Shown here piece after piece: positions 55,147 through 62,937 of a stretch of 64,000 bases of DNA. Position 1 is the stretch's first letter; each line of letters opens with the position of its first letter. The stretch is from contig NZ_JAMCCQ010000001.1 in assembly GCF_023370775.1 (NCBI RefSeq), forward strand, positions 992,001 through 1,056,000, given 5' to 3'. This stretch comes from Marivita sp. GX14005. GTDB lineage: Bacteria; Pseudomonadota; Alphaproteobacteria; Rhodobacterales; Rhodobacteraceae. Both the position numbers and the translations under genes were made by a program. The notes under the pieces were generated by a model. It ran no database searches, was not told where the DNA came from, and saw nothing but the letters and a program-made list of their open reading frames with translations.

Positions 55147-55860
55147 TTACTTGATCAATGTTTGCATGGCGGTTTTTGCCCGCTCGTCGTCCATCTCGAT
55201 AAGCTTCTGGCCAAGCTCGTAGGCACGCTGCACTTCGATCATGCGGGCAAGTTGCGAGATCGCATCAACGTTCGAGCCTTCAAGATGGCCCTGAAGCAGC
55301 TTGCCGTCCTCCGCAGGTGTCAGCTCCGCCTCGGTCTTGAAGAGCACACCCGACTCGCGCTCCAGCGCGGCACCGGGCTCTACTTCTACGATGCCGACTT
55401 GCCCCAAAAGCCTGTCTCCAAGGCTGATCGTGCCGTCGGAGGCGATCTTCACATCGCTACCGCCCTGCGGAAGATTGATCGGGGCCCCGCCGCCATCGAG
55501 CAGGCGGTGGCCATCGGCGCTCACGATATCGCCAGCCGCATCCACGTTGAACGCACCCGAGCGGGTGAGCCGCGGGCCATCGGGGGTGTCGAGCTGGAAA
55601 TAGCCGCTGCCTTCGATGGCGAGATCGAGCGTGTTTCCCGTTTGTGTCAAAATGCCTTGCGCGTTGGACGTTGTCTTGATGCGCGCGGCGGCCATGGACA
55701 AGCTGTCGCCGTCATTGACGGCCTGGATGTACTCGGAAAAGACGATGCCTTGCTGGCGATATCCAGTTGTCGCCGCATTCGCGATATTATGCGCGATCGT
55801 TTCCATTTCGCGCATCAACCCCGATTGGCGGGTCAGTGTAACGTATCCTGCGTTTTCCAT
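55147..55860 (-). CDS. flgF: Flagellar proximal rod protein FlgF
   Basis: This 237-residue rod protein has the N-terminal IAHNIANAATTGYRQQG signature and a C-terminal RMIEVQRAYELGQKLIEMDDERA coiled coil, with a variable middle. It lies 12 nt upstream of flgG on the minus strand and directly after fliQ. Confidence 0.94.
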   Translation of the reverse strand: MENAGYVTLTRQSGLMREMETIAHNIANAATTGYRQQGIVFSEYIQAVNDGDSLSMAAARIKTTSNAQGILTQTGNTLDLAIEGSGYFQLDTPDGPRLTRSGAFNVDAAGDIVSADGHRLLDGGGAPINLPQGGSDVKIASDGTISLGDRLLGQVGIVEVEPGAALERESGVLFKTEAELTPAEDGKLLQGHLEGSNVDAISQLARMIEVQRAYELGQKLIEMDDERAKTAMQTLIK

Positions 55861-55861
55861 G

Positions 55862-56131
55862 TCAACCTCCGGCTATGGATGGGATGATGACGGTGTGAAA
55901 GAAATCCGTCAGACTGCGTGTCATGAAGCTCATGGACATCCAGAACACGCCAAGCATGGCGATGAGCTTGGGAACGAAGGTTAGCGTCATTTCCTGGATC
56001 GAGGTCAGCGCCTGAAACAGGCCGATCGCTACACCCGTCAAAAGCGCGACGAGAAGCACCGGCGCCGAGATCATGACGGCAATCCGCAACCCTTCGCGCA
56101 GGACATCGAAGATGTAGCCATCGCTCAGCAT
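55862..56131 (-). CDS. fliQ: Flagellar export protein FliQ
   Basis: This 89-residue protein has two transmembrane helices (about 20-40 and 52-72), with FQALTSIQEMTLTFVPKLIA between, characteristic of FliQ. It is part of the export gate with FliP (not in the window) and FliR. The start at 56131 is chosen by family length; a longer frame exists upstream. Located between fliE and flgF. Confidence 0.95.
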   Translation of the reverse strand: MLSDGYIFDVLREGLRIAVMISAPVLLVALLTGVAIGLFQALTSIQEMTLTFVPKLIAMLGVFWMSMSFMTRSLTDFFHTVIIPSIAGG

Positions 56132-56135
56132 CGGG

Positions 56136-56423
56136 TCAGACCGGCATCCGCAGGATTTCCTGATATGCCTCCACCACACGATTGCGAACCGTCACCGCGG
56201 TCTCGACCGCAAGCTGCGATTGTGACAGCGCCTCCACGAGCGCATGAGGATCGGCGTCACCGTACATAGAGCCCATCGCGGTCGATTCGGTCGACTTGAG
56301 CGTTTCGGCGAAATCTTCCGTGATCTTGGCAAAACTCTGTGCGATGGCATCGCGCGGGTCGGGTTTGGTCGCCGGCTTCAGCGCGGCGTATTGCTGTGAT
56401 GCGAAAAGCGATTTGACATCCAT
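56136..56423 (-). CDS. fliE: Flagellar hook-basal body protein FliE
   Basis: This 95-residue protein links the MS ring and rod. The C-terminal region, with ETAVTVRNRVVEAYQEILRMPV, is the conserved part of FliE. It sits between flgC and fliQ. Confidence 0.93.
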   Translation of the reverse strand: MDVKSLFASQQYAALKPATKPDPRDAIAQSFAKITEDFAETLKSTESTAMGSMYGDADPHALVEALSQSQLAVETAVTVRNRVVEAYQEILRMPV

Positions 56424-56446
56424 GTCCTGTCTCCGTTCCGAAAAGG

Positions 56447-56836
56447 TTACTTGCGAAGGAGGTCCATCAATCCCGAAGACATTTGCCGGGCTTGATCGAA
56501 CATCTTGAGATTGGCCTCGTAGCTGCGCTGGGCCTCGCGGGCGTCTGCGATCTCCGTTACCAGATCGACGTTCGATCCGATGTAGTGGCCGGTTGCATCG
56601 GCCAACGGATGGCCCGGGTCGTAGATTTTTTCGCCTTCTCGCTTGTCGAGGTTGAGCTTGCCAACCGCGACCTTGGCAATTCTGTCGAACCCGGCTTCCG
56701 CGTCAAAAGACACAAGTTTGCGGCGATAACCCGGTGTATCGGTGTTCGCGACATTCTCGGCAACGATCATAAGGCGGTGCGATTGCGCCTTGAGACCGCT
56801 GGCCGAAACGCCCAAGGCGTCTGAAAAGGCTGACAT
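56447..56836 (-). CDS. flgC: Flagellar proximal rod protein FlgC
   Basis: This 129-residue rod protein shows VAENVANTDTPGYRRKLVSF near the N-terminus and EIADAREAQRSYEANLKMF near the C-terminus, both typical. It is 11 nt downstream of flgB. Confidence 0.95.
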   Translation of the reverse strand: MSAFSDALGVSASGLKAQSHRLMIVAENVANTDTPGYRRKLVSFDAEAGFDRIAKVAVGKLNLDKREGEKIYDPGHPLADATGHYIGSNVDLVTEIADAREAQRSYEANLKMFDQARQMSSGLMDLLRK

Positions 56837-56847
56837 TTATCTGGCTC

Positions 56848-57231
56848 CTATTGCTTGCTCAACGCGCTGCGCAGCATCCCCAGGGAGGCGCGATAGACGG
56901 CAAGCGCCCGGTCATGTTGTCGCTTGGCATCGACGGAGTTGAGAATTTCGTTCTCGAGGATCACACCGTTTCCGTTGGGCTCCGCGCCAGCCCGCGTGCG
57001 GGTCGGCACAGAGGAAACTTCTTTCGATCCGGCCAGGTGATCGCTTCGCGTTGCGCGAAGTGCGAAGGCGCTGTCGCGTTCTGGCAGCAGTGTCGAAAAG
57101 TCGGCTACGGCTCGGGCACGAAACTTCGGGGTGTCGGCATTCGCGATGTTCTGCGCGGTCACGGCCTGTTTCAGGCCCGCGTGCCGCGCCATGGACATCG
57201 CGGTTTTGAACATATCCAGGTTCTGGAACAT
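56848..57231 (-). CDS. flgB: Flagellar proximal rod protein FlgB
   Basis: FlgB is the first gene of the minus-strand rod operon flgB-flgC-fliE-fliQ-flgF-flgG-flgA-flgH-fliL. The 127-residue protein has VTAQNIANADTPKFRARAV near the N-terminus and a C-terminal helix with RQHDRALAVYRASLGML. A GAGGGAGA site precedes it. A CtrA-like site lies 26 nt upstream, in the divergent region shared with fliI. Confidence 0.94.
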   Translation of the reverse strand: MFQNLDMFKTAMSMARHAGLKQAVTAQNIANADTPKFRARAVADFSTLLPERDSAFALRATRSDHLAGSKEVSSVPTRTRAGAEPNGNGVILENEILNSVDAKRQHDRALAVYRASLGMLRSALSKQ

Positions 57232-57256
57232 TTTCAGGGTTTCTCCCTCGTTAGGC

Positions 57257-57271
57257 TCAACGAAGGCTTAA
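57257..57271. promoter_or_regulatory. CtrA-box-like site between flgB and fliI
   Basis: On the minus strand TTAA, seven nt, TTGA resembles the CtrA box TTAA-N7-TTAA with one mismatch. It is central between the divergent flgB operon and fliI. It also lies within two direct near-repeats AGGCTCAAC and AGGCTTAAC spaced one helical turn (11 bp). Confidence 0.5.
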
Positions 57272-57319
57272 CCCTGATTCCTTTAGAAAGGGTTTGCAGA
57301 ATGAAGAATGGAGCGCGCG

Positions 57320-58663
57320 ATGCAAAATGCAGCCCTGTCGCAGCTGACAACCAGACTGGCCGGTATCGCGCCTGCACGGCCCATTGGCCGCGTTGTCGCC
57401 GTTGACGGTCACATTTTGACGATCGCCGGTCTTGAAACCGAAGTGAAACTCGCGGATCGCTTGCGCCTGAAGCGCGCGGATGGGTCCTTTCTGACGGGCG
57501 AAGTGCTGCGGATCGATGAAGGCACCGTCACGATGTTACCCGACGACCCGCCCGAACAGGTGGCACTGTCCGATCGCGTCGTTTCCCTTGGGCCGAGCCG
57601 GATCGCGCCTTGTTCCGACTGGATCGGCCGGGTGGTCGATCCGTATGGCCGTTCGCTGGATGGTCGGGCTTTGACGCAAGGCGACGAATTGCTCGATATC
57701 TACAACGAGCCCCCGCCACCCATGGTTCGTAAGCCCCTCGGGAAACGGCTGGAAACCGGGTTCGATCTTTTTAACACCATGCTCCCGATCGTGCGCGGTC
57801 AAAGGATTGGCATCTTTGCCGGGTCCGGTGTCGGAAAGTCCACTCTCGTGGCCGATTTCGTCAAAGTGATCGAGGCAGATGTCGTCGTTCTTGCGCTCGT
57901 GGGTGAACGAGGGCGGGAAATCAACGAGTTCACGCGGCATGTCCTGGGCCCCGAGGGTATGCAAAGAACCATCGTCGTGGCCGCGGGCGCCGATATGGCG
58001 GCCACGGCGCGTATGCGGTGTCCTCTCGCGGCGATGCGGATTGCGGAACATTTCCGCGATACCGGCAGGCAGGTATTGCTTATCGTCGATTCGCTTACGC
58101 GGTTTGCCGAGGCGCAGCGTGAAGTCGCCATTTCCGGCGGTGAATTTCCAAGCCTTCGGGGGTTCCCGCCCTCAACGCCGGCAAAGCTAACCAAGTTTGT
58201 GGAACGGGCCGGTCCGGGGCCGGAAGGTGCGGGGGATATCACCGCGATTTTCAGCGTTCTTGTGGCGGCGTCGGACATGAATGAGCCGGTTGCCGATATG
58301 CTCCGCGGTGTTCTGGACGGGCATGTTATTCTCGACAGAACCATCGCAGAACAAGGGATATTTCCCGCAGTGGACGTTCTTGGTTCGGTATCCCGTTCCC
58401 TCCCAGGCGCTGCGTCGGATATCGAAAACCAGCTTATCGGTCGCGCGCGCTCTCTTCTGTCGAGCTATCAGCAGAGTTCAGCGCTGATAAGCGCCGGCCT
58501 CTATTCGGAAGGTGCCGATACAGCGCTCGACCAAGCCGTGGCATTCCACCCGATCTTCCGGGAATTCAAGATCGGAAGAACCAATGGCTCGTCCAATGAT
58601 AGCTTTGAGCGGCTCGCTCTCGGTCTGCGCCGATGCGGCACACAAAGGCTCGGCCGAGCGTGA
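57320..58663 (+). CDS. fliI: Flagellum-specific ATPase FliI
   Basis: The 447-residue F1-beta-like ATPase drives export. Walker A is GIFAGSGVGKSTL with K173, Walker B is LLIVDSLTRFAEA, and the export-ATPase specific PSLRGFPPSTPAKL is present. ATG at 57320 was preferred because GGAG sits 6 nt upstream; ATG at 57308 is an alternative. It is monocistronic toward convergent flbT. Confidence 0.95.
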   Translation: MQNAALSQLTTRLAGIAPARPIGRVVAVDGHILTIAGLETEVKLADRLRLKRADGSFLTGEVLRIDEGTVTMLPDDPPEQVALSDRVVSLGPSRIAPCSDWIGRVVDPYGRSLDGRALTQGDELLDIYNEPPPPMVRKPLGKRLETGFDLFNTMLPIVRGQRIGIFAGSGVGKSTLVADFVKVIEADVVVLALVGERGREINEFTRHVLGPEGMQRTIVVAAGADMAATARMRCPLAAMRIAEHFRDTGRQVLLIVDSLTRFAEAQREVAISGGEFPSLRGFPPSTPAKLTKFVERAGPGPEGAGDITAIFSVLVAASDMNEPVADMLRGVLDGHVILDRTIAEQGIFPAVDVLGSVSRSLPGAASDIENQLIGRARSLLSSYQQSSALISAGLYSEGADTALDQAVAFHPIFREFKIGRTNGSSNDSFERLALGLRRCGTQRLGRA

Positions 58664-58691
58664 CTCTGTGACCCAATTTCCCGGCATGGCG

Positions 58692-59096
58692 TCATTTCCC
58701 CGAAAGCGACAGCAACCTTTCCTCCAAGGGCAGAAGTTGCCGCAGGGATTTCAAGCAACCGTAGGCGTTATGTTCGCGCAAAAAGGCGCTGGCCCTATCG
58801 AGCAGTCTAACGCTTCTGTCATCCTGAAACACTGTTGTCAGCGATCCGATCTGCCCTTGAAGGCGCGTCGTGACCGAACTGGCATCGACATCACCGCTCA
58901 GCAATAGCTGCGCCAGATAGCATGCGCGACGAACAGGCGTGTTCGCATCCTCTGGATGAATCGCATCCTTGAGCCTGAGGATGTTCGCTTTCGGCGACAG
59001 CACCGTGAAGCGGCTGCGCCGATCACCGTTTTCGATCACCGCACTATTGATCATAATGCGTTCCTTGGGGCTCAGCTTCAGAACCAGTCCACTCAT
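58692..59096 (-). CDS. flbT: Flagellin mRNA regulator FlbT
   Basis: This 134-residue post-transcriptional regulator binds the flagellin mRNA leader in Caulobacter and represses it. The N-terminus, LVLKLSPKERIMINSAVIEN, and the ANILRLKDAI segment fit FlbT. It overlaps flaF by 4 nt (ATGA), forming fliC-flaF-flbT on the minus strand. Confidence 0.93.
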   Translation of the reverse strand: MSGLVLKLSPKERIMINSAVIENGDRRSRFTVLSPKANILRLKDAIHPEDANTPVRRACYLAQLLLSGDVDASSVTTRLQGQIGSLTTVFQDDRSVRLLDRASAFLREHNAYGCLKSLRQLLPLEERLLSLSGK

Positions 59097-59467
59097 TTGT
59101 CGCCTCCGGCCGGTGCCAGACCGCGCAGAACAGAAAGATTGATGTCAACCAGGGCATCGACCTCCAGACCCTCATTCAGCACCTTGCGTGAATGATCCTG
59201 AACAAACTCCCCGAGATAGAAGATCCTCGCCCTCAGATCGGCCGGCAAAGCATTCGATGTCAATGCAACGTCGGCTGACAAAATGCTCCAGAGGCGGCGG
59301 TTTGCATGAATAGCGGCAACGAACTTTCGGTAGTCTTCGTTGCGTGTTTCCGCGGCGAACTTTAGCTCCCGAGTGACGCGAAGGATGATATCGCGCTCAG
59401 TTTCCGCTGGCGATTTGACCGAATTCGACGGGGTTTCCGAGCTGTAGGCATATGCATGTGCGTTCAA
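59093..59467 (-). CDS. flaF: Flagellin synthesis regulator FlaF
   Basis: This 124-residue protein promotes flagellin secretion or translation opposite to FlbT. It has RDIILRVTRELKFAAE near the N-terminus, the LWSILSADVAL segment and GEFVQDHSRKVL, all FlaF-like. It is 62 nt downstream of fliC after a strong hairpin. Confidence 0.92.
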   Translation of the reverse strand: MNAHAYAYSSETPSNSVKSPAETERDIILRVTRELKFAAETRNEDYRKFVAAIHANRRLWSILSADVALTSNALPADLRARIFYLGEFVQDHSRKVLNEGLEVDALVDINLSVLRGLAPAGGDK

Positions 59468-59499
59468 AGCGGTGGTCCTAGGCTTGAGGTTGTAAGGAA

Positions 59500-59521
59500 G
59501 CGGGCCGCTTCAGCGGCCCGC
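59500..59521 (-). other. Hairpin between fliC and flaF
   Basis: GCGGGCCGCT and AGCGGCCCGC form a perfect 10-bp inverted repeat around GA. On the minus strand it is followed by TTCCTTAC but not by a T run. It may partly terminate or stabilise fliC mRNA, explaining far higher fliC than flaF-flbT levels. Confidence 0.55.
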
Positions 59522-59529
59522 CCCGGGGT

Positions 59530-60801
59530 TTAGCGGAAGAGCGAAAGCAGCGACTGCGGGGCCTGATTGGCGATCGACAGCGCCTGAACGCCCAACTGCT
59601 GCTGAACCTGAAGCGCCTGAAGCCGCGCGGACGCTTCCTCCATATCGGCATCAACCAGCGTACCGATTCCCGACTTGAGCGAATCCGTCAGGCTCGAGAT
59701 GAAGCTTGCCTGAGTCTCGATCCGCCCCTGCGCAGAGCCAAACGAGGCCGCCGAATCGATCGAGTTCTGGATCATGAACTCGATCGAAACGAGCGCGGCA
59801 TCGGCGCCGGCATCCGTCGTGACGTCGATGTCGTTCAGCTTTTCCAAGCCGCCGCCGATCGTCACCTGTGTCGGCGCTGTCAGCGTGTTGATTTGGGCAT
59901 CGATGGTATCTGTAGCATCCGTCACCGATGAACTGATGCTCAAGTTATCGCCCGTCGCCGTTACATTAAAAACGTCAGTATCTAGCCCTTGGTCAGCGGC
60001 ATAAATTGCGAACGCCTGGGCGAGACCTTTGGCCACGTCCCCCGCGGTCTCTCCGTCTCGTGCGATGTACATGATCTTTTGCGCATCAGCGGCTGTCCCG
60101 CCTGTGGTGTAGTCTGCGGCTGTAAAAGTACTGTTGTCGGCATCGGTTGCCGAGATTTGAAGACTAAACACCTGTCCCGCACCGGTCGGCGTGCTCACCG
60201 TAAGCGTTTCTGCTTGCGTTGCATCTAGGGTTTCCGGTCCATCGATAGTCGCTACCGTGCCGCCCGTGACTGAACTCGCGGCCGTACCCAAGTCCTTCTT
60301 GGCGACCGCGATATCGCTGGCCGTAACACCCGTCGCGGAGCGATCAAGCGAAGCAAGGACATTGACCGTACCGGAGCCGGCGTCCTGAGACCGGTTCGAT
60401 AGAAGGTTCAGACCGTTGAACTGTGCCGCGCCGACGACCGCATTGATCTGATCGCGAAGCGCGACGATGTCGGTCTGGATCTTCGCCCGATCGACGTTCT
60501 GTTCCTGAGAGGCAACGATCTTGCCCTTCATTTCCGTAAGAAGATCGGTCACCGTTTCGGCACCGTTGCGCGCCACCGCAACGGTCGATTCGCCGAGGTT
60601 CAGACTGTCGGAGATCCCCTGGAATCCCTTTACATCCGATTCCATGACCTTGGAGATGGACCAAACCGCCGCGTTGTCACGGGCGCTCGCCACCGTTTTG
60701 CCGGTCGAAATTTCGCTCTGCGTATCGGAAAGGCGAGAATTGATCGACTTGAGAGTTTGAAGAGCAACCATTGCTCCGTTGTTTGTCAGAATACTGGACA
60801 T
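59530..60801 (-). CDS. fliC: Flagellin
   Basis: This is the filament subunit, 423 residues. The conserved N-terminal D0/D1 (MSSILTNNGAMVALQTLKSIN, about 1-150) and C-terminal D1/D0 (GRIETQASFISSL, then QALSIANQAPQSLLSLFR) flank a variable Thr/Asp-rich centre, about 160-330. The ATG at 60801 has AAAGGA before it; a longer N-terminus in frame is unlikely. Assembly of levels is probably governed by FlaF and FlbT. Only one flagellin is in the window. Confidence 0.95.
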   Translation of the reverse strand: MSSILTNNGAMVALQTLKSINSRLSDTQSEISTGKTVASARDNAAVWSISKVMESDVKGFQGISDSLNLGESTVAVARNGAETVTDLLTEMKGKIVASQEQNVDRAKIQTDIVALRDQINAVVGAAQFNGLNLLSNRSQDAGSGTVNVLASLDRSATGVTASDIAVAKKDLGTAASSVTGGTVATIDGPETLDATQAETLTVSTPTGAGQVFSLQISATDADNSTFTAADYTTGGTAADAQKIMYIARDGETAGDVAKGLAQAFAIYAADQGLDTDVFNVTATGDNLSISSSVTDATDTIDAQINTLTAPTQVTIGGGLEKLNDIDVTTDAGADAALVSIEFMIQNSIDSAASFGSAQGRIETQASFISSLTDSLKSGIGTLVDADMEEASARLQALQVQQQLGVQALSIANQAPQSLLSLFR

Positions 60802-60959
60802 ATTGTTCCTTTCAAACGTGCTTTGCACCTTGTTGAAGCCGCGAACGATCAATCAGTTCGCAGCTGTTATTCGGTCATTCTGACACCTGCCGAGAGCATC
60901 TCTCGCGCCACATCGAATGTGCGATGACGAAAATGATGTAGAATCGTAAACAGAACCTG

Positions 60960-60987
60960 AATCCAAAATGATGTTTCTCTTTGGATT
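60960..60987. promoter_or_regulatory. Inverted repeat between fliC and the fliK-like gene
   Basis: AATCCAAA and TTTGGATT are perfect 8-bp arms around 12 bp in an AT-rich 278-nt gap between divergent fliC and the fliK-like gene. It may be an operator; no T run supports a terminator. A TTAA-N7-TTTG (61020-61034) further on is a weak CtrA-like match. The gap otherwise shows nothing to me. Confidence 0.3.
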
Positions 60988-61079
60988 TTGCTAAAATTCC
61001 TACTAAAGATCCGACGGTGTTAAGTATTTATTTGCAACCTCGTGCGCTTATATGGGACAAATCCACGGGGGTATTTCAG

Positions 61080-62288
61080 ATGCAAATAGCGCAGATAATC
61101 ACTGCCGCGGCTTCTCGCCCTTGCGAAGGTCTTCATACTACTCACCCCGAGGCAGCATTTATGACCTCAATGAACGAGGTCATGTCGGCACCAGACCCAC
61201 GTTGCCCCGCCGAGCGCAGCGGTGAAAACTCTCTGATCGAAGATACACAGCCTGAATTAGGAGAATATGCCGACACCGCGTACATCGATAGGTCATCGAA
61301 CAGCGAAGAACAAATACGCGTTTTATGTAAAACACTCGCGCCATGCCGTTCCCTCAAAAAGCATATTCAGCCTGAGCCACAATTACCAACACCCGTCATA
61401 GAAGATGAGAACGGGCAGGAAAAAACAAAGGTCGAAATACAGTTGGAGAGTGATCCTCTGAAAAGCAAAGCTAAAATCATTGATGTAAAAAAGGGTAAAT
61501 TTGAAACCGACATAATTAAGTCGGGGCAAAGCCATGGTGAGCCGGTTGCGCAAATGGTCAATAATGCTATTTCAAACCCAGATCTTTCGAAGACGGAACC
61601 CGATTGGCTTGGTGCGCGGTTAAAAATTTCTCCTGACTTCATAAAACACGGCGACTCCCTAGGGTCCTCCAATGCAACAGTTGGTCGCTATCCTCAACCC
61701 ACAGAACAAGTCGATTGCGATAACAGCGTAGTTAACGGTAGTGATAATAGCGCCGAATTCAATTCAAGCCTGATGTCCCGCAACGATTTGAAGGAGGAAA
61801 CAGAGAGGCCGAGTTTTCGGACAGACAGCACGTACGATCGGGTGCCGGAAGGCAATACGGCGCCAATCAATCTAACCAAATCTCAGGGTTTTGAAAGCGC
61901 TGACATACGAAATTCGCTTCTCAACAGGAAAGGAGATAACCAACCTGCAACGCCATCAATAGAACCCGACAATGCCGCCGGTGGTTCAAAAGAAATTGAA
62001 CCAATCTCGTTGAAGGTTAAGAAAACTCATGAGGCGATGGAGATCAGATTTATCAGCCACGGGCGGGAAGCGCTCGATCAGCTATCGAAAAATTCGGTCC
62101 TTCTGAAGGAAGATCTTGCGAAATTGGGCATTGATAACTTCGATTTAAGTTTTTCGCACGATCATGATCGAGCAAATCCGGAAGGATCATCGCATCAGTT
62201 TGCAGACCCAGCGCCAGCGGAGAGTGTCGATATCCACGATGTGGGCAACTATCGACCTTTCGAAGATGGCTTGGACATAAGGATATAA
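61080..62288 (+). CDS. Diverged FliK-like flagellar hook-length control protein
   Basis: This 402-residue, polar, low-complexity protein (Ser, Asn, Glu, Lys rich) resembles FliK only at its C-terminus. There LKVKKTHEAMEIRFISHG and SVLLKEDLAKLGIDNF recall the Flg_hook domain. It is visibly AT-richer than its neighbours and uses different codons. ATG at 61080 is chosen; the frame opens earlier at a TTG (60981). It sits just upstream of flgD, the hook cap, where fliK-like genes are common. A FliK role is inference. Confidence 0.6.
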   Translation: MQIAQIITAAASRPCEGLHTTHPEAAFMTSMNEVMSAPDPRCPAERSGENSLIEDTQPELGEYADTAYIDRSSNSEEQIRVLCKTLAPCRSLKKHIQPEPQLPTPVIEDENGQEKTKVEIQLESDPLKSKAKIIDVKKGKFETDIIKSGQSHGEPVAQMVNNAISNPDLSKTEPDWLGARLKISPDFIKHGDSLGSSNATVGRYPQPTEQVDCDNSVVNGSDNSAEFNSSLMSRNDLKEETERPSFRTDSTYDRVPEGNTAPINLTKSQGFESADIRNSLLNRKGDNQPATPSIEPDNAAGGSKEIEPISLKVKKTHEAMEIRFISHGREALDQLSKNSVLLKEDLAKLGIDNFDLSFSHDHDRANPEGSSHQFADPAPAESVDIHDVGNYRPFEDGLDIRI

Positions 62289-62292
62289 GTTG

Positions 62293-62928
62293 ATGGACAT
62301 CATGCCGAGATTAGACGGAACGCCGAAACCCGCAAGCCCTGAGCAGAGGGAGGTTTCAGGAGATTTTCAGACGTTTCTCAAAATGCTCACCACTCAGATC
62401 CAAAATCAGGATCCCCTCAGCCCAATGGAGGCCGAGCAGTTTGCAAGTCAGCTTGCAACATTTTCCATGGTAGAGCAGCAAACCCTCACGAACGAGAAGC
62501 TGGAGGCGCTTCTGGGCGGGACAACTGTCGCATTCTCTGAACTTGCCGCGCTCGTCGGCAGAACAGTTGCCCATACCCAAAGTTTCCAGTTCTCCGGATC
62601 GCCTGTCGATTTTGACATTTCAGAACTTGATACCAACGAAGGCGGAAAGCTATTTATTCTCAATTCCCTGGGCGAAACCATATCTAGCCATCCCGTGGAG
62701 CAGGGACAAACTCGGGTGACGTGGCAAGGAACCGATAGCGACGGCCGTTTCGCAACGCCGGGGCTCTATTCCGCGGAGATGCGGAACGCCGCGGATGATG
62801 CCAAAATCGACGCGACGGTTACGACAGCATCGGTTGTCGAAGAGATACGCGTCGGCGGAAATAGGACGACGCTTCTACTCTCGGACGGAAGCGAGATCGG
62901 CGAAACCGATATCGTTGCTCTTCGTTGA
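62293..62928 (+). CDS. flgD: Flagellar hook-capping protein FlgD
   Basis: FlgD caps the growing hook. The 211-residue protein has the N-terminal FlgD signature FLKMLTTQIQNQDPLSPMEAEQ and QLATFSMVEQQTLTNEKL, then FlgD tudor/Ig-like domains with GRTV and an Ig part near DGRFATPGLYSAEM. ATG at 62293 follows the fliK-like stop at 4 nt. It lies convergent to carB, 9 nt apart. Confidence 0.93.
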   Translation: MDIMPRLDGTPKPASPEQREVSGDFQTFLKMLTTQIQNQDPLSPMEAEQFASQLATFSMVEQQTLTNEKLEALLGGTTVAFSELAALVGRTVAHTQSFQFSGSPVDFDISELDTNEGGKLFILNSLGETISSHPVEQGQTRVTWQGTDSDGRFATPGLYSAEMRNAADDAKIDATVTTASVVEEIRVGGNRTTLLLSDGSEIGETDIVALR

Positions 62929-62937
62929 AACCTAATG

